From Pontiellaceae bacterium B12227 (GTDB lineage: Bacteria; Verrucomicrobiota; Kiritimatiellia; Kiritimatiellales; Pontiellaceae), in assembly GCA_029432775.1 (NCBI GenBank), contig JAROAZ010000028.1:1-64000 (forward strand): DNA of 64,000 bases, given 5' to 3'. Position numbers and translations under genes: made by a program. Below, piece after piece: positions 48,387 to 57,487 of this stretch (position 1 is the first letter of the stretch; every line of letters begins with the position of its first letter). Below the pieces are notes generated by a model. That model ran no database searches, was not told the DNA's origin, and worked only from the letters and a program-made list of their open reading frames with translations.

Positions 48387-50174
48387 ATGAAAAAAAGGTT
48401 AACTTTAACTATAGTAACCCTGTTGGTTGCCGGAACGTATGGCGCAGTGCTTGAAGATTGGCAGTTCAACGATGACCCCGCGAAAAGTCTCAACGCTGTT
48501 ACCAACGCTGGAACGGTCGGCACGTCGTGGAACTATGGCGGACCTCAAGCGTGGAAAGGTAGTCTCCGGCTTGGTGACAACCAGTATTACAAATATCAAG
48601 TGAACGCTGGCGACACCTATAGAACGGCTGCCTTCGCATCACCTGTTACAACCGGTCAGGTTACCTTCCAGTTTGTGGTCGCCGATTGGGATCTCGCGGG
48701 TACAAATGGTTTTGGAACCGCCGATAACGGGATCAAGATTCAAGTGGGGAACGCCACAGAAGGGCGTATGGCGCTGGACTTTGAAGCCGCCTCTTCCAAC
48801 GATATCCGAGTTGCTTCCCAGAGCGGCGGTTTGGGCGGATCGTACGTCGAGAATACGCTAGGTGACTTGAACTTGACGAATGCCGCGCCGGTTGCGATCC
48901 AGCTCCTGGTCGATCTCGATACCGGTCTTTGGTCTACCCGGGTCGATGCAGGCGCCGGCTGGGTAGATCTGACTACCGACGGCACGGGAATGACCTCAAT
49001 CGACGAAATTAAACTCATTATCCAAGGCGGGGCTTCTGGCTGGGAACATGGTGGTGTCGGCGGCACGGCAACGGAATACCTCAATATTGATTCGATGACC
49101 TTAACCGAGGGCGTGCCGGTTCCCGACCCTGTGTCCATTGTGCAGACCTTGACGGCCAGCAATGGCAATGGGAGCGGCGGAACGAATTTTGTAGATATCG
49201 GCACGTTTGCGAATGCTCAAGCGGGTGATTATGTGGCCATCATGATGGCCGCAAATAATGGCAATACGGTCGGCGACGATATGATGTTTGCAGGTACGGC
49301 CACGCTGGATACCGTAGACGTCATTGATAATGTCCAAGCCAATGCCTGGTATGCTGAAGTTCTTGCTGACGGCACGGTTTCCATAAGTATTACCAACTAT
49401 TCCAGCTATAGCGTGTTCGCGGCCTATCTGGTGCGGCCTGCCGATGCGGGGCTGGGGCTGGATGTTCAATCGCAGATCGTGCCCTCGGGATCCACCCCTC
49501 CGACCAACATCTATACCTTTGCAAGCGCTTCAGCGGGGCTCTATTTTGAGGCAAAAGGGTCGTACAATACCGGTGCAGGTCTGCCGGAGGATCCGGATGC
49601 GATTATTGTTCAGAACCAATACAATCAAGGTACCCGCGTGATAGCTCGGGGTGCCTTTGAAAATGTTACGGCGGTGACGAATTCATGGACGTCTCTGAGT
49701 AGTGCGCGGCTGACCGGCCTTGCGTTTACTCAGGTTGCGGCTCCGCTGTCCACTCCAGAAGGGTTATGGAACGAGTGGCTGGATGCTTATAGTGCAGGAA
49801 TGGGTGCCGAGACCAATCTGCAGGACGATGCCGACGACGATCTGTTGGATAATCTGAGCGAATACGCCTTTGGTGGTGAGCCCGATAATGCGCTTAGCCA
49901 AGGCAATACACCGGTTCAGTCGCAAGCGATAGATGGCGGCACGAACTATATCGAATATGTATATTATGAGCGCGACGATGCGAGTGACCGTGGTCTGAGT
50001 TCGATGATCGAAGTGGGTACCGATCTGGTTATGACCAACTGGGCTGACGGCAGTTCTTATGAAGTCGGCAGCGGGGCCTCCGGCACCGCGGGCTACCAGG
50101 CGGTGACCAACCGGGTTCCGATCGATGCGGAAATACAGAAATTCATCCGCCTGCAGATCGAGTTCACGCCGTAG
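48387..50174 (+). CDS. secreted protein of the xylan locus, unknown function
   Basis: 595 aa. The signal peptide (MKKRLTLTIVTLLVAGTYG) is followed by two beta-rich parts: a concanavalin-like stretch (about 20-245, FNDDPAKSLNAVTNAGTVG to LNIDSMTLTEG) and a second one (about 255-455). A C-terminal linker, GLWNEWLDAYSAGMGAETNL, DDADDDLLDNLSEYAFGG and a beta tail follow, as in the other secreted enzymes here. No catalytic motif is visible. It could bind polysaccharide or be a surface component. It is expressed from the regulated promoter at 48240; a terminator separates it from the GH30-sulfatase gene. Confidence 0.75.
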   Translation: MKKRLTLTIVTLLVAGTYGAVLEDWQFNDDPAKSLNAVTNAGTVGTSWNYGGPQAWKGSLRLGDNQYYKYQVNAGDTYRTAAFASPVTTGQVTFQFVVADWDLAGTNGFGTADNGIKIQVGNATEGRMALDFEAASSNDIRVASQSGGLGGSYVENTLGDLNLTNAAPVAIQLLVDLDTGLWSTRVDAGAGWVDLTTDGTGMTSIDEIKLIIQGGASGWEHGGVGGTATEYLNIDSMTLTEGVPVPDPVSIVQTLTASNGNGSGGTNFVDIGTFANAQAGDYVAIMMAANNGNTVGDDMMFAGTATLDTVDVIDNVQANAWYAEVLADGTVSISITNYSSYSVFAAYLVRPADAGLGLDVQSQIVPSGSTPPTNIYTFASASAGLYFEAKGSYNTGAGLPEDPDAIIVQNQYNQGTRVIARGAFENVTAVTNSWTSLSSARLTGLAFTQVAAPLSTPEGLWNEWLDAYSAGMGAETNLQDDADDDLLDNLSEYAFGGEPDNALSQGNTPVQSQAIDGGTNYIEYVYYERDDASDRGLSSMIEVGTDLVMTNWADGSSYEVGSGASGTAGYQAVTNRVPIDAEIQKFIRLQIEFTP

Positions 50175-50210
50175 ATTCCGCTTTCTGATTAGCACTAATG
50201 CTGAAGTGTG

Positions 50211-50242
50211 AAATATGTCCCGTCAAGGCGGGGCATATTTTG
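50211..50242 (+). terminator. terminator between the secreted protein and GH30-sulfatase genes
   Basis: AAATATGTCCCG, loop TCAAGG, then CGGGGCATATTT and further T, a 12-bp stem with one G-T pair. It may be leaky, because no promoter is evident before the next gene. Confidence 0.75.
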
Positions 50243-50261
50243 TTGAAGTGAATATGGAAAT

Positions 50262-53200
50262 ATGAATATGAAAAGGTGCTTATTCAGTTTAATGGTGATC
50301 AGTGCGGTAAGCGCATTTGCCCTCGAACCTTACGAGCCCGTGCTGGCCGTTGATTTTGACAAGGCCATGATCTTCGGAGCCAAATATACCGGCGGAAACT
50401 TTACGCTCAACACGTCTACTCCGGTTCTCGGGACCGACAAATATACCGGCCAGCCTTTTTATGCCGGGTGTGAAGAGGCCGACCATTCGGGGACACAGGT
50501 AAATACAGCGGGTACGCAGACGTATCAAGACAGCGGAATCAAACTGCAATGGAATAATCCGGATACTGCTGTCGTTGGTGATAAGGTCACGGGCGTGTAT
50601 GTGTGGAAGAAAGAGGACTTCGCAAACGGCGCGAATGAAGGCCTGGTCCTGATGGTTGCAAGCAATGACACGCTCTCGGCCAGCGTCGACTTTGATTTGA
50701 AGAATAACCTCTCAGAGGGGAATTTTCGATGGCTGATCAAAGATGATGGGCAGTATTACCTCAGTGCGCCGATCACCTACACGTCTGACAGCTCGGGGTC
50801 GAAGACACTCACGGCTCAGGCGTTGGATCTGACGTGGTATTCCTATGATCCGAACACCTCGGTTTCGGCGGTCTCCAGCGCGGCCTCGCCGACGCTGCAG
50901 CATATTGAAGCGCTGGGTTTTCAGATGGATGCGACCTTTTCGGTCAATGACGGCTCGAGATACTTTGGTGTTAAGGTGGCTTCGTTTTCTGCCCATGCGG
51001 CGGTGGCGGAAGAGGACATTTCCCCCGAATCAGGAACCGTGATTGATGCCGGACTGAGACATCAGAAGATCGAAGGGTTTGGTGCCGCGATCGCATGGTA
51101 CGCGAGCCTGGTGCCCAAGAGCATCTATGCTGATGAGCTGACCGACCTGTTGTTTCGTGATCTGGGTCTCGATATGCTCCGCATCCAGAATGTATATGAA
51201 TTGGATAACTATGAAAACGCGTCCAGCCAAGCGATCAATATGGTTAACATGGGCGAGGCGTCATTGGGACGTTCTTTGAAGATATTGATGACAGCCTGGA
51301 CCCCTCCGGCCAGACTGAAAAGTAATACTTCTCAAGCGGGAACAGCTCCAGCGACGCTGGACTCAGATGCCAACGGCTATCGCTATGCCGATTATGCAAG
51401 CTGGTGGGCCGACAGTGTGGATTATTATACCTCACTAGGCGTGAACATCGATTATCTCAGTATTCAGAACGAACCCAATTGGCATCCGGACTACAGCGGC
51501 TGTGCAATGGATCCGATCGAAAACGAAACTCATGCAGGCTACGGGAAAGCGTTCGAAGCCGTTTGGAAAGAACTCGCCCTGCGCAAGGGGACACAGGGGA
51601 TGCCTAAGATGATCGGGCCGGAAACGATCGGAATCAATAAGGCGGATGAATATATTGATGGCCTGCCTCAACCCTCACATGCGTATGCCTATGCAACGCA
51701 CTATTATCAAAACGGTGTGGGAGAAAGCCCCGATGATTTGAATGTGGAGATGCAACAGCTCAACGATGGCTATGGGTACAAGCCGCTGTTCCAAACCGAG
51801 TTTTCTGTTTTAAGTGAAAATACAAACTCGGTGATTGCCCGCAAACTCAATCTGGCCCGCCTCATTTATAATGGACTCACGCTCGAAGAGCTGTCCGCCT
51901 ATTTCTACTGGGCGCTATATTGGGTCGACAACGGTTCCGGGGGAAATGCGCTCATCAACATTCCGTCCGACCCAAGCGCCTCTTACACGATCAATCCCGA
52001 ATATTATGCGTTTAAGCACTACTCCGCCTTTGTTCATGATGGGTGGCGGCGCTTGGATGTTTCCACGACAAATTCGTTGTTGATTTCGGCGTTTACCAGT
52101 CCGGATCAGGACAAGATGAGCGTGATCGTGGTGAACAGCGGAACTGCAGCGGAGAATCTCGATCTGACGTTTTCGAATGGTACGGTGACGGCCGGGTCGA
52201 TTTATCGGTCCACAGACGTGCTCGACTGCGAGCTGATCGGCACCTACACGAACGGATCTTCCCTGTCGATGCCTGCCCAGTCGATCACCACGCTTTCGCT
52301 ATCCACCGTTCCGCCGGTTGTTCCGGAAAATCCGAATATTCTGATGATTGCGGTTGATGATCTGCTACCGCAGCTGCGCTCCTACGGGGCGGCGCAGATG
52401 ATCACTCCGAATCTTGATCAACTCGCATCCGATGGCTATCAGTTTAACCGCGCGCATGTTCAGCAGGCGGTCTGCGGACCGTCCCGCGCCAGCATCATGA
52501 CCGGGCTGCGGCCGGATACGACACTGGCTTATCAATATAACAGCAACTTCCGGGACACCATCCCCTGGGCCTACACGATGCCGATGGTCCTCAGTCAGCA
52601 GGGATATCACTCGGTGGGAATCGGTAAGATTTATCATGTCATCAACGGCGAGAACGATGAGCTCTCGTGGGACGAAACCTGGCGTGGGGGAAGCGGAACC
52701 TACGGCTCCACCGGCGGCGTCGCGTATGAACGTTCGAGCGCCAGCGATAATTCGCTGCGGGACGGCGCGGTTACCACTGCCGCGGTTGCAAAGCTGGCCC
52801 AACTGAAAAACCAGCAACCCTTTTTCTACGGGGTTGGGTTTGTGCGCCCGCACCTTCCGTTTGTCGCCCCCTCGGCCTATTGGGATCTCTACGACCCTGC
52901 CGATCTGGAACTTCCAACCACCGATTCACACGCGATCAATTCGTCGAGCTATGCCTATACAAGCTGGTCGGAATTGCGCTCCTACACCGGCATCCCGGCA
53001 TCCGGGCCCGTCAGTGCCGAGCAGGAGCAGAATCTAATCCACGGCTATTATGCCTGTGTCTCGTATGTTGATGCACAGATCGGCCGCCTGATGGATGCGC
53101 TGGAAGATCAGGGCCTGGCGGAAAACACCATTGTCGTCGTATGGGGGGATCACGGATGGCATCTGGGCGATCACGGCCAGTGGTGTAAGCACACCAACTT

Positions 53201-54074
53201 TGAACGGGCCACGCACATTCCGCTGATTGTCAAAGTGCCGTGGATGCCGGGGGCTAGCCAGGTGGATGCGCTGGTCGAGGCGCTGGACATCTATCCGACG
53301 CTCATGGATCTCTGCGAGGTAGAACCGCCGGATCATCTGCAGGGCGAAAGTTTTCGGCCGTTGCTGGAAAATCCGGCCGCGATCGGCAATGGGGAGGCGG
53401 TCAGTCAGTATCCGCGCTACAATAACATCATGGGATACGCCCTGCGTACCGACCGCTATCGCTATATAGAGTGGCGCCCCGCCGGTTCGGACACCCCGGC
53501 CGATGTTGAACTCTACGACCACTTTCTCGACCCCGGCGAAGACACCAATGTGGTGGCATCGACCGATTCGGTCCTTGTCGCCGCGCTATCCGCACAGCTG
53601 GCGCCTTACGTCGGCGATGCCTACAAAGCCGGCGGGGCCGGCACTGCCGAGTCCTTTGCCGACGTTCTGGCGAACGCGGGGCTGATGGGGGAAGACGCGC
53701 TCGTTTATGCGGATGCGGACGGGGATGGTCTAAACAACTTGTTTGAATATGCCAATAACATGGATATGACCACCAACGACTATCATGTGCTGGTTCCAAC
53801 CATTGGAACGTCCGGACTGCCGACCTATCAGATTGGAATCATCAACAGCTTCCAGGCATTGGAACTTGAATATCTGCGCCGGCGCGACGCAAGCGAACTG
53901 CAATATGTCGCCGAGTTTTCCGGCAATCTGGTTTCCAATGTTTGGAACTCCGGTTCATCCGAAAGCGTGAAGTCCATCGACTCCGACTGGGAGCGGATAA
54001 TCGTTCAGGACTCGGAAACCACCGAAACCACCACCAACCGATTCGGGCGGGTGCGAATTCTGTTCAACCCATAA
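50262..54074 (+). CDS. GH30 glycosidase - sulfatase fusion, secreted
   Basis: 1270 aa. A signal peptide (CLFSLMVISAVSAFA) and an N-terminal beta domain (about 25-255) precede GH30 (about 262-690) with acid/base Glu404 (SIQNEPNWH) and nucleophile Glu513 (LFQTEFS). Next is a type I sulfatase (about 695-1130): NILMIAVDDLLPQLRSYG, CGPSRAS with Cys738 for formylglycine, and WGDHGWHLGDHGQWCKH. A Ca-binding DADGDGLNNLFEYAN and a beta tail follow. GH30 includes endo-xylanases and glucuronoxylanases, so the chain can desulfate and cut one substrate. Three 15-bp motif copies lie within 155 bp of the tail. No frameshift or internal start splits the two halves. Confidence 0.9.
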   Translation: MNMKRCLFSLMVISAVSAFALEPYEPVLAVDFDKAMIFGAKYTGGNFTLNTSTPVLGTDKYTGQPFYAGCEEADHSGTQVNTAGTQTYQDSGIKLQWNNPDTAVVGDKVTGVYVWKKEDFANGANEGLVLMVASNDTLSASVDFDLKNNLSEGNFRWLIKDDGQYYLSAPITYTSDSSGSKTLTAQALDLTWYSYDPNTSVSAVSSAASPTLQHIEALGFQMDATFSVNDGSRYFGVKVASFSAHAAVAEEDISPESGTVIDAGLRHQKIEGFGAAIAWYASLVPKSIYADELTDLLFRDLGLDMLRIQNVYELDNYENASSQAINMVNMGEASLGRSLKILMTAWTPPARLKSNTSQAGTAPATLDSDANGYRYADYASWWADSVDYYTSLGVNIDYLSIQNEPNWHPDYSGCAMDPIENETHAGYGKAFEAVWKELALRKGTQGMPKMIGPETIGINKADEYIDGLPQPSHAYAYATHYYQNGVGESPDDLNVEMQQLNDGYGYKPLFQTEFSVLSENTNSVIARKLNLARLIYNGLTLEELSAYFYWALYWVDNGSGGNALINIPSDPSASYTINPEYYAFKHYSAFVHDGWRRLDVSTTNSLLISAFTSPDQDKMSVIVVNSGTAAENLDLTFSNGTVTAGSIYRSTDVLDCELIGTYTNGSSLSMPAQSITTLSLSTVPPVVPENPNILMIAVDDLLPQLRSYGAAQMITPNLDQLASDGYQFNRAHVQQAVCGPSRASIMTGLRPDTTLAYQYNSNFRDTIPWAYTMPMVLSQQGYHSVGIGKIYHVINGENDELSWDETWRGGSGTYGSTGGVAYERSSASDNSLRDGAVTTAAVAKLAQLKNQQPFFYGVGFVRPHLPFVAPSAYWDLYDPADLELPTTDSHAINSSSYAYTSWSELRSYTGIPASGPVSAEQEQNLIHGYYACVSYVDAQIGRLMDALEDQGLAENTIVVVWGDHGWHLGDHGQWCKHTNFERATHIPLIVKVPWMPGASQVDALVEALDIYPTLMDLCEVEPPDHLQGESFRPLLENPAAIGNGEAVSQYPRYNNIMGYALRTDRYRYIEWRPAGSDTPADVELYDHFLDPGEDTNVVASTDSVLVAALSAQLAPYVGDAYKAGGAGTAESFADVLANAGLMGEDALVYADADGDGLNNLFEYANNMDMTTNDYHVLVPTIGTSGLPTYQIGIINSFQALELEYLRRRDASELQYVAEFSGNLVSNVWNSGSSESVKSIDSDWERIIVQDSETTETTTNRFGRVRILFNP
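53794..53808. repeat. TTCCA-N5-TGGAA motif copy
   Basis: TTCCAACCATTGGAA in the tail of the GH30-sulfatase gene, encoding PTIGT; first of three in a row. Confidence 0.9.
53850..53864. repeat. TTCCA-N5-TGGAA motif copy
   Basis: TTCCAGGCATTGGAA, second of three, encoding FQALE. Confidence 0.9.
53933..53947. repeat. TTCCA-N5-TGGAA motif copy
   Basis: TTCCAATGTTTGGAA, third of three, encoding SNVWN. The three copies use three different reading frames of the motif. Confidence 0.9.
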
Positions 54075-54076
54075 AC

Positions 54077-55270
54077 TTAAAGTCTGTTCAAAAAGTCCGC
54101 AATGCTCAGGTGTGTGACATTGCGCGTGAGCGGTATGGATTGATCTGTGATGGATACCAGTCCGCCGTTTTCTGAATTCCCCTGTTCCAGCTGGGTAATG
54201 AAACGCTCAAGGGGGGCGGCCATTTTTGTCTTCGGAGTTTGGGATAATTTGAACTCTGCAGGGAAGAGCTTACCATCGGGGCGCATGGCGATGAAGTCGA
54301 CCTCAAACCCGTTTTGCGTCCGGAGGTAGCAGAAGCGGGGCTGTTTGCCCTGTGCGAATGAATGTTTTACGGCTTCCTGAATGCAGTAGTTTTCAAACAA
54401 AGCTCCGGCCATGGGACCGTTCAGCAAATGGGCTTCGGATTCCAGACCGGTTAAATAGCAGGCGAGTCCGGCGTCCAGAAAATAGACCTTTGGCGATTTG
54501 ACAATACGAGACCCGATGTTTTTGAAGTAGGGCGGGAGCAGGTAGATGAGTCGGCATGCTTCCAGAATGGAAACCCAGCGCTTTATGGTGTTGACGCTCA
54601 CGCCGATATCCCGGGCAATCGTTGAGAGGTTCAGGGTTTGCGAGCAACGGGCAGCGAGCAGCTGAAGGGTTCGTTCAAATTCCCGCAGGCTTCCAATGTC
54701 GTATAGAGTGCGGATGTCTCGCTCCAGGTAGGTTTGCAGGTATCCTCCGTACCATCGCTGGGTATTCAGTGCCGGGTCTGTAACCAGTTCAGGGAAGCTG
54801 CCTCTCAGGCAGGCTTGGATAAAATCCGTTTTGGAATCAACCGGGTTCACACGGGCCCGCTCTTTGCAGCTAAAAGCTCCCAGTTCTAAAAGAATGATTC
54901 GCCCAGCCAGCGATTCTGAAATTCCTTTTGTACTTACAAACTGCTGGGAGCCCGTCAGGACATACTGCCCCTTTTTCCGACGATTTTCATCCACCCGTAT
55001 TTTAATGTAGTGCAGTAAATCCGGCGCATACTGAAATTCGTCGATAATGAGTTTTGATTCGAATTGGCCGAGAAAAAACAGCGGGTCTTCTATGGCCTGC
55101 TGGCGAAGTAATGGGTCATCCAGCGTAACATAGGCATAGCCGGGCAACGATTCTCTAAGCAACGTGGATTTTCCCGTTTGGCGCGGCCCAGTTACCGCAA
55201 CAACAGGAGCTTCCTGCAGGGCGGTCTTTAGGAGACCTTCAATCTCGCGGTTGATATACGGACTGTTCAT
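54077..55270 (-). CDS. AAA ATPase with DUF4143-type C-terminus
   Basis: 397 aa. Walker A is GPRQTGKSTLL (about 28-38), Walker B KLIIDEFQYAPDLL, then LTGSQQF, a winged-helix-like middle (LSTIARDIGVSVNTIKRWV) and C-terminal EVDFIAMRPDGKLFPAEFK. It is the same family as 360-1547 but not closely similar. It converges on the GH30-sulfatase gene with only 2 bp between the two stops, and interrupts the xylan locus. It is probably unrelated to it and may be a separately acquired gene. Confidence 0.88.
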   Translation of the reverse strand: MNSPYINREIEGLLKTALQEAPVVAVTGPRQTGKSTLLRESLPGYAYVTLDDPLLRQQAIEDPLFFLGQFESKLIIDEFQYAPDLLHYIKIRVDENRRKKGQYVLTGSQQFVSTKGISESLAGRIILLELGAFSCKERARVNPVDSKTDFIQACLRGSFPELVTDPALNTQRWYGGYLQTYLERDIRTLYDIGSLREFERTLQLLAARCSQTLNLSTIARDIGVSVNTIKRWVSILEACRLIYLLPPYFKNIGSRIVKSPKVYFLDAGLACYLTGLESEAHLLNGPMAGALFENYCIQEAVKHSFAQGKQPRFCYLRTQNGFEVDFIAMRPDGKLFPAEFKLSQTPKTKMAAPLERFITQLEQGNSENGGLVSITDQSIPLTRNVTHLSIADFLNRL

Positions 55271-55407
55271 GGGTGTGTTTTAACTTTTAGGGATAATTTA
55301 TCAAGCATATTTGATTTCTGATTGCAAATATGACTGGCAAATCTGGATCTGGGCATCTCGGAAATAGCAGGAAGATCCATGAAAAACAGAATTATGATTG
55401 TTCGTGG

Positions 55408-55636
55408 TTATTGAATTTCCTTGCCGATGACTTCCCAGTGGCCGGTCTTTTTTGATCCGACCCGACGGAGTAAACCCTCTTTTTTCAGCGTCCGGATGCG
55501 GCGTTAGATGGTTGCCGGGCTGACGCCCACCGCCTGAGCGGCGTCATCATAGTTTGCCGAAGGATGACCCTTTAGGACTTCCAAAAGGTCAGGGGCTGGT
55601 TTTATACGGTCAGAAGTATATGGGGTGACCTTTTAA
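55408..55636 (-). pseudogene. remnant of a winged-helix DNA-binding protein
   Basis: The frame reads DLLEVLKGHPSANYDDAAQA, VGVSPATI, a TAA stop, then RRIRTLKKEGLLRRVGSKKT and GHWEVIGKEIQ. This is the C-terminal winged helix found on RecG-like/AlbA_2 or Fic-type proteins, broken by one internal stop, and no upstream part remains. The rest of the 55271-55407 gap shows nothing I can name. Confidence 0.7.
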
Positions 55637-55651
55637 TGACCTTATAAGCGA

Positions 55652-55717
55652 GTTTCATTTTTCCTCATTTAGTGCTCAATTGTCGCGGTTTACAGCGCTA
55701 GACTCTCTCATTACTAT
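55652..55717 (+). promoter_or_regulatory. operator and promoter of the sulfatase / GH10-sulfatase operon
   Basis: The half-site GTTTCATTTTTCCTCATT (55652-55669, one mismatch) lies 37 bp upstream of -35 TTTACA (55689-55694), followed by a 17-bp spacer and TACTAT (55712-55717). The second half-site position (55673-55690) is degenerate. The geometry equals that at 41693 and 48240. Confidence 0.6.
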
Positions 55718-55753
55718 GAGGCCATTAATCGAGCCCATTGGAAGGATATCAAT

Positions 55754-57454
55754 ATGAAGTTATTGCGCTGTTTTTTAGTTCAGTCTGTTATGTTGGCTAC
55801 GGTGGTCAGCTGCCTGGCCGAACCGGCGGCGAAGCCGAATGTGTTGTTTATCGTAATCGATGATCTGCGGCCGCAGTTGGGTTGCTACGGTAGTGAGGAA
55901 GTTATTTCTCCGAACATCGATCGGCTGGCGAATGAGGGTATGGTTTTTGATCGGGCATATGTTCAGGTTCCGGTGTGTGGTGCGTCGCGCGCCAGTTTCA
56001 TGACCGGCCTTTATCCCACATCGAACCGTTTCGTAACGTATTATTCCAAAGCACAGGTAGATGCTCCGGGCATTCCTGATATTCCCTCTCAGCTGAAAGC
56101 CAACGGCTACACGACGATCTCTAACGGAAAGATGTATCACCATGCCGATGATAATACGAATTCGTGGCATGAAGTATACCGACCGCCGGACTTCCGCATT
56201 TACCTGAAGCCGGAAAATCAGGGGCGTGAATGGAAGGAGATGGCCGCCTGCGAGGATGCGGACGTTCCGGATAACGCCTATCCCGGCGGAGCGTTGGCTG
56301 AAAAAATAATCGTCGATATCCGGCGCGCCAAAAAGGAGGGCACACCGTTCTTCATTACGGCCGGTTTCACCAAACCGCATCTGCCGTTCAATGCGCCCAA
56401 AAAATACTGGGATCTATATGATCCCGAGAAACTGGAGTTGGCCGCCAATCCGTTTGCTCCTGAAGGAGCTCCGCCGAATGCGATTCATCAGTGGAATGAA
56501 TTGCGCGATGGCTATGGCGGAATGCCTGCGGATGGAAATGTATCTGACGAACTGGCCCGAACGTTGATTCATGGCTATAACGCCTGTGTTTCCTATACCG
56601 ATGCAATGGTGGGAAAACTGCTCGACGAACTGGAACGGCTGGGCATGCGCGATGATACCATTGTTGTGCTCATGGGAGACCATGGGTGGCAGCTCGGCGA
56701 GCATGCGCTCTGGTGTAAGCATGCGCTCTTTAATACCTCAACCTATACCCCGCTGATGATCAGTGCTCCCGGTTTTAAAAAAGGACAGCGAACGGATGCC
56801 CTGGTGGAGTTTGTGGACATCTATCCGTCGATCTGCGAACTGACGGGCATTCCCGCGCCTGCCCATCTGCAGGGTAAAAGTTTTGTTCCGCTATTAAAGC
56901 AGCCGGATGCCTCTTGGAAAGAGGCTGCGTACAGTCGCTATCATGGCGGTGAAAATATTATAACCGAGCGTTATGCCTATTCCGAATGGACCGACGGAAG
57001 CCGGATGCTGTACGACCGCAAAAAGGATCCAGACGAAAATAGCAATGTATCCGAAAATCCGGAATATGCCCCCATTGTGAAGAAGCTGGCACTGGAACTT
57101 GAACAACACCGCAGTGCAGTAAAGGAAATGGATGCGGCCATCGGTCTGGGAACAACCAATAACGTTCCGCCGGTTTGGCAGTCAAAGACGTTTCAGCAGA
57201 AAGCGGCAACGGTTGATCAGCCTTACATAAATTATATCAACTGGCGAGTCTCCGATGCAGACGGAGATGAGCTGGTTTATGCCAAACTGAACGGTCCGGA
57301 ATGGCTCACAATGAGCAATGCGAAGTTTGGAAAAATTGAAGGAACGCCGTCTGCTGATGATGTAGGAGTGAATGTATTTAAGGTCAGCGTATCGGATGGA
57401 AAGAATGAGCCGGTAAAGGCCACGATGGAACTGAATGTATTGCCTATGCAGTAA
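55754..57454 (+). CDS. secreted type I sulfatase (iduronate-2-sulfatase-like)
   Basis: 566 aa. A signal peptide (CFLVQSVMLATVVSCLA) precedes the sulfatase domain (about 28-445): NVLFIVIDDLRPQLGCYG metal site, CGASRAS with Cys75 as formylglycine precursor, and MGDHGWQLGEHALWCKH. A C-terminal cadherin/Ig-like domain follows (about 485-566: WRVSDADGDELVYAKLNGPE). Removing sulfate groups would open a sulfated polysaccharide to the xylanases encoded beside it. It is closely related in layout to the sulfatase half of 50262-54074. GGAAGG lies upstream of ATG, and the next gene follows by 33 bp. Confidence 0.93.
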   Translation: MKLLRCFLVQSVMLATVVSCLAEPAAKPNVLFIVIDDLRPQLGCYGSEEVISPNIDRLANEGMVFDRAYVQVPVCGASRASFMTGLYPTSNRFVTYYSKAQVDAPGIPDIPSQLKANGYTTISNGKMYHHADDNTNSWHEVYRPPDFRIYLKPENQGREWKEMAACEDADVPDNAYPGGALAEKIIVDIRRAKKEGTPFFITAGFTKPHLPFNAPKKYWDLYDPEKLELAANPFAPEGAPPNAIHQWNELRDGYGGMPADGNVSDELARTLIHGYNACVSYTDAMVGKLLDELERLGMRDDTIVVLMGDHGWQLGEHALWCKHALFNTSTYTPLMISAPGFKKGQRTDALVEFVDIYPSICELTGIPAPAHLQGKSFVPLLKQPDASWKEAAYSRYHGGENIITERYAYSEWTDGSRMLYDRKKDPDENSNVSENPEYAPIVKKLALELEQHRSAVKEMDAAIGLGTTNNVPPVWQSKTFQQKAATVDQPYINYINWRVSDADGDELVYAKLNGPEWLTMSNAKFGKIEGTPSADDVGVNVFKVSVSDGKNEPVKATMELNVLPMQ

Positions 57455-57487
57455 CCTATGCCTTTATTTAGGCGAGAGAGAAAATCG

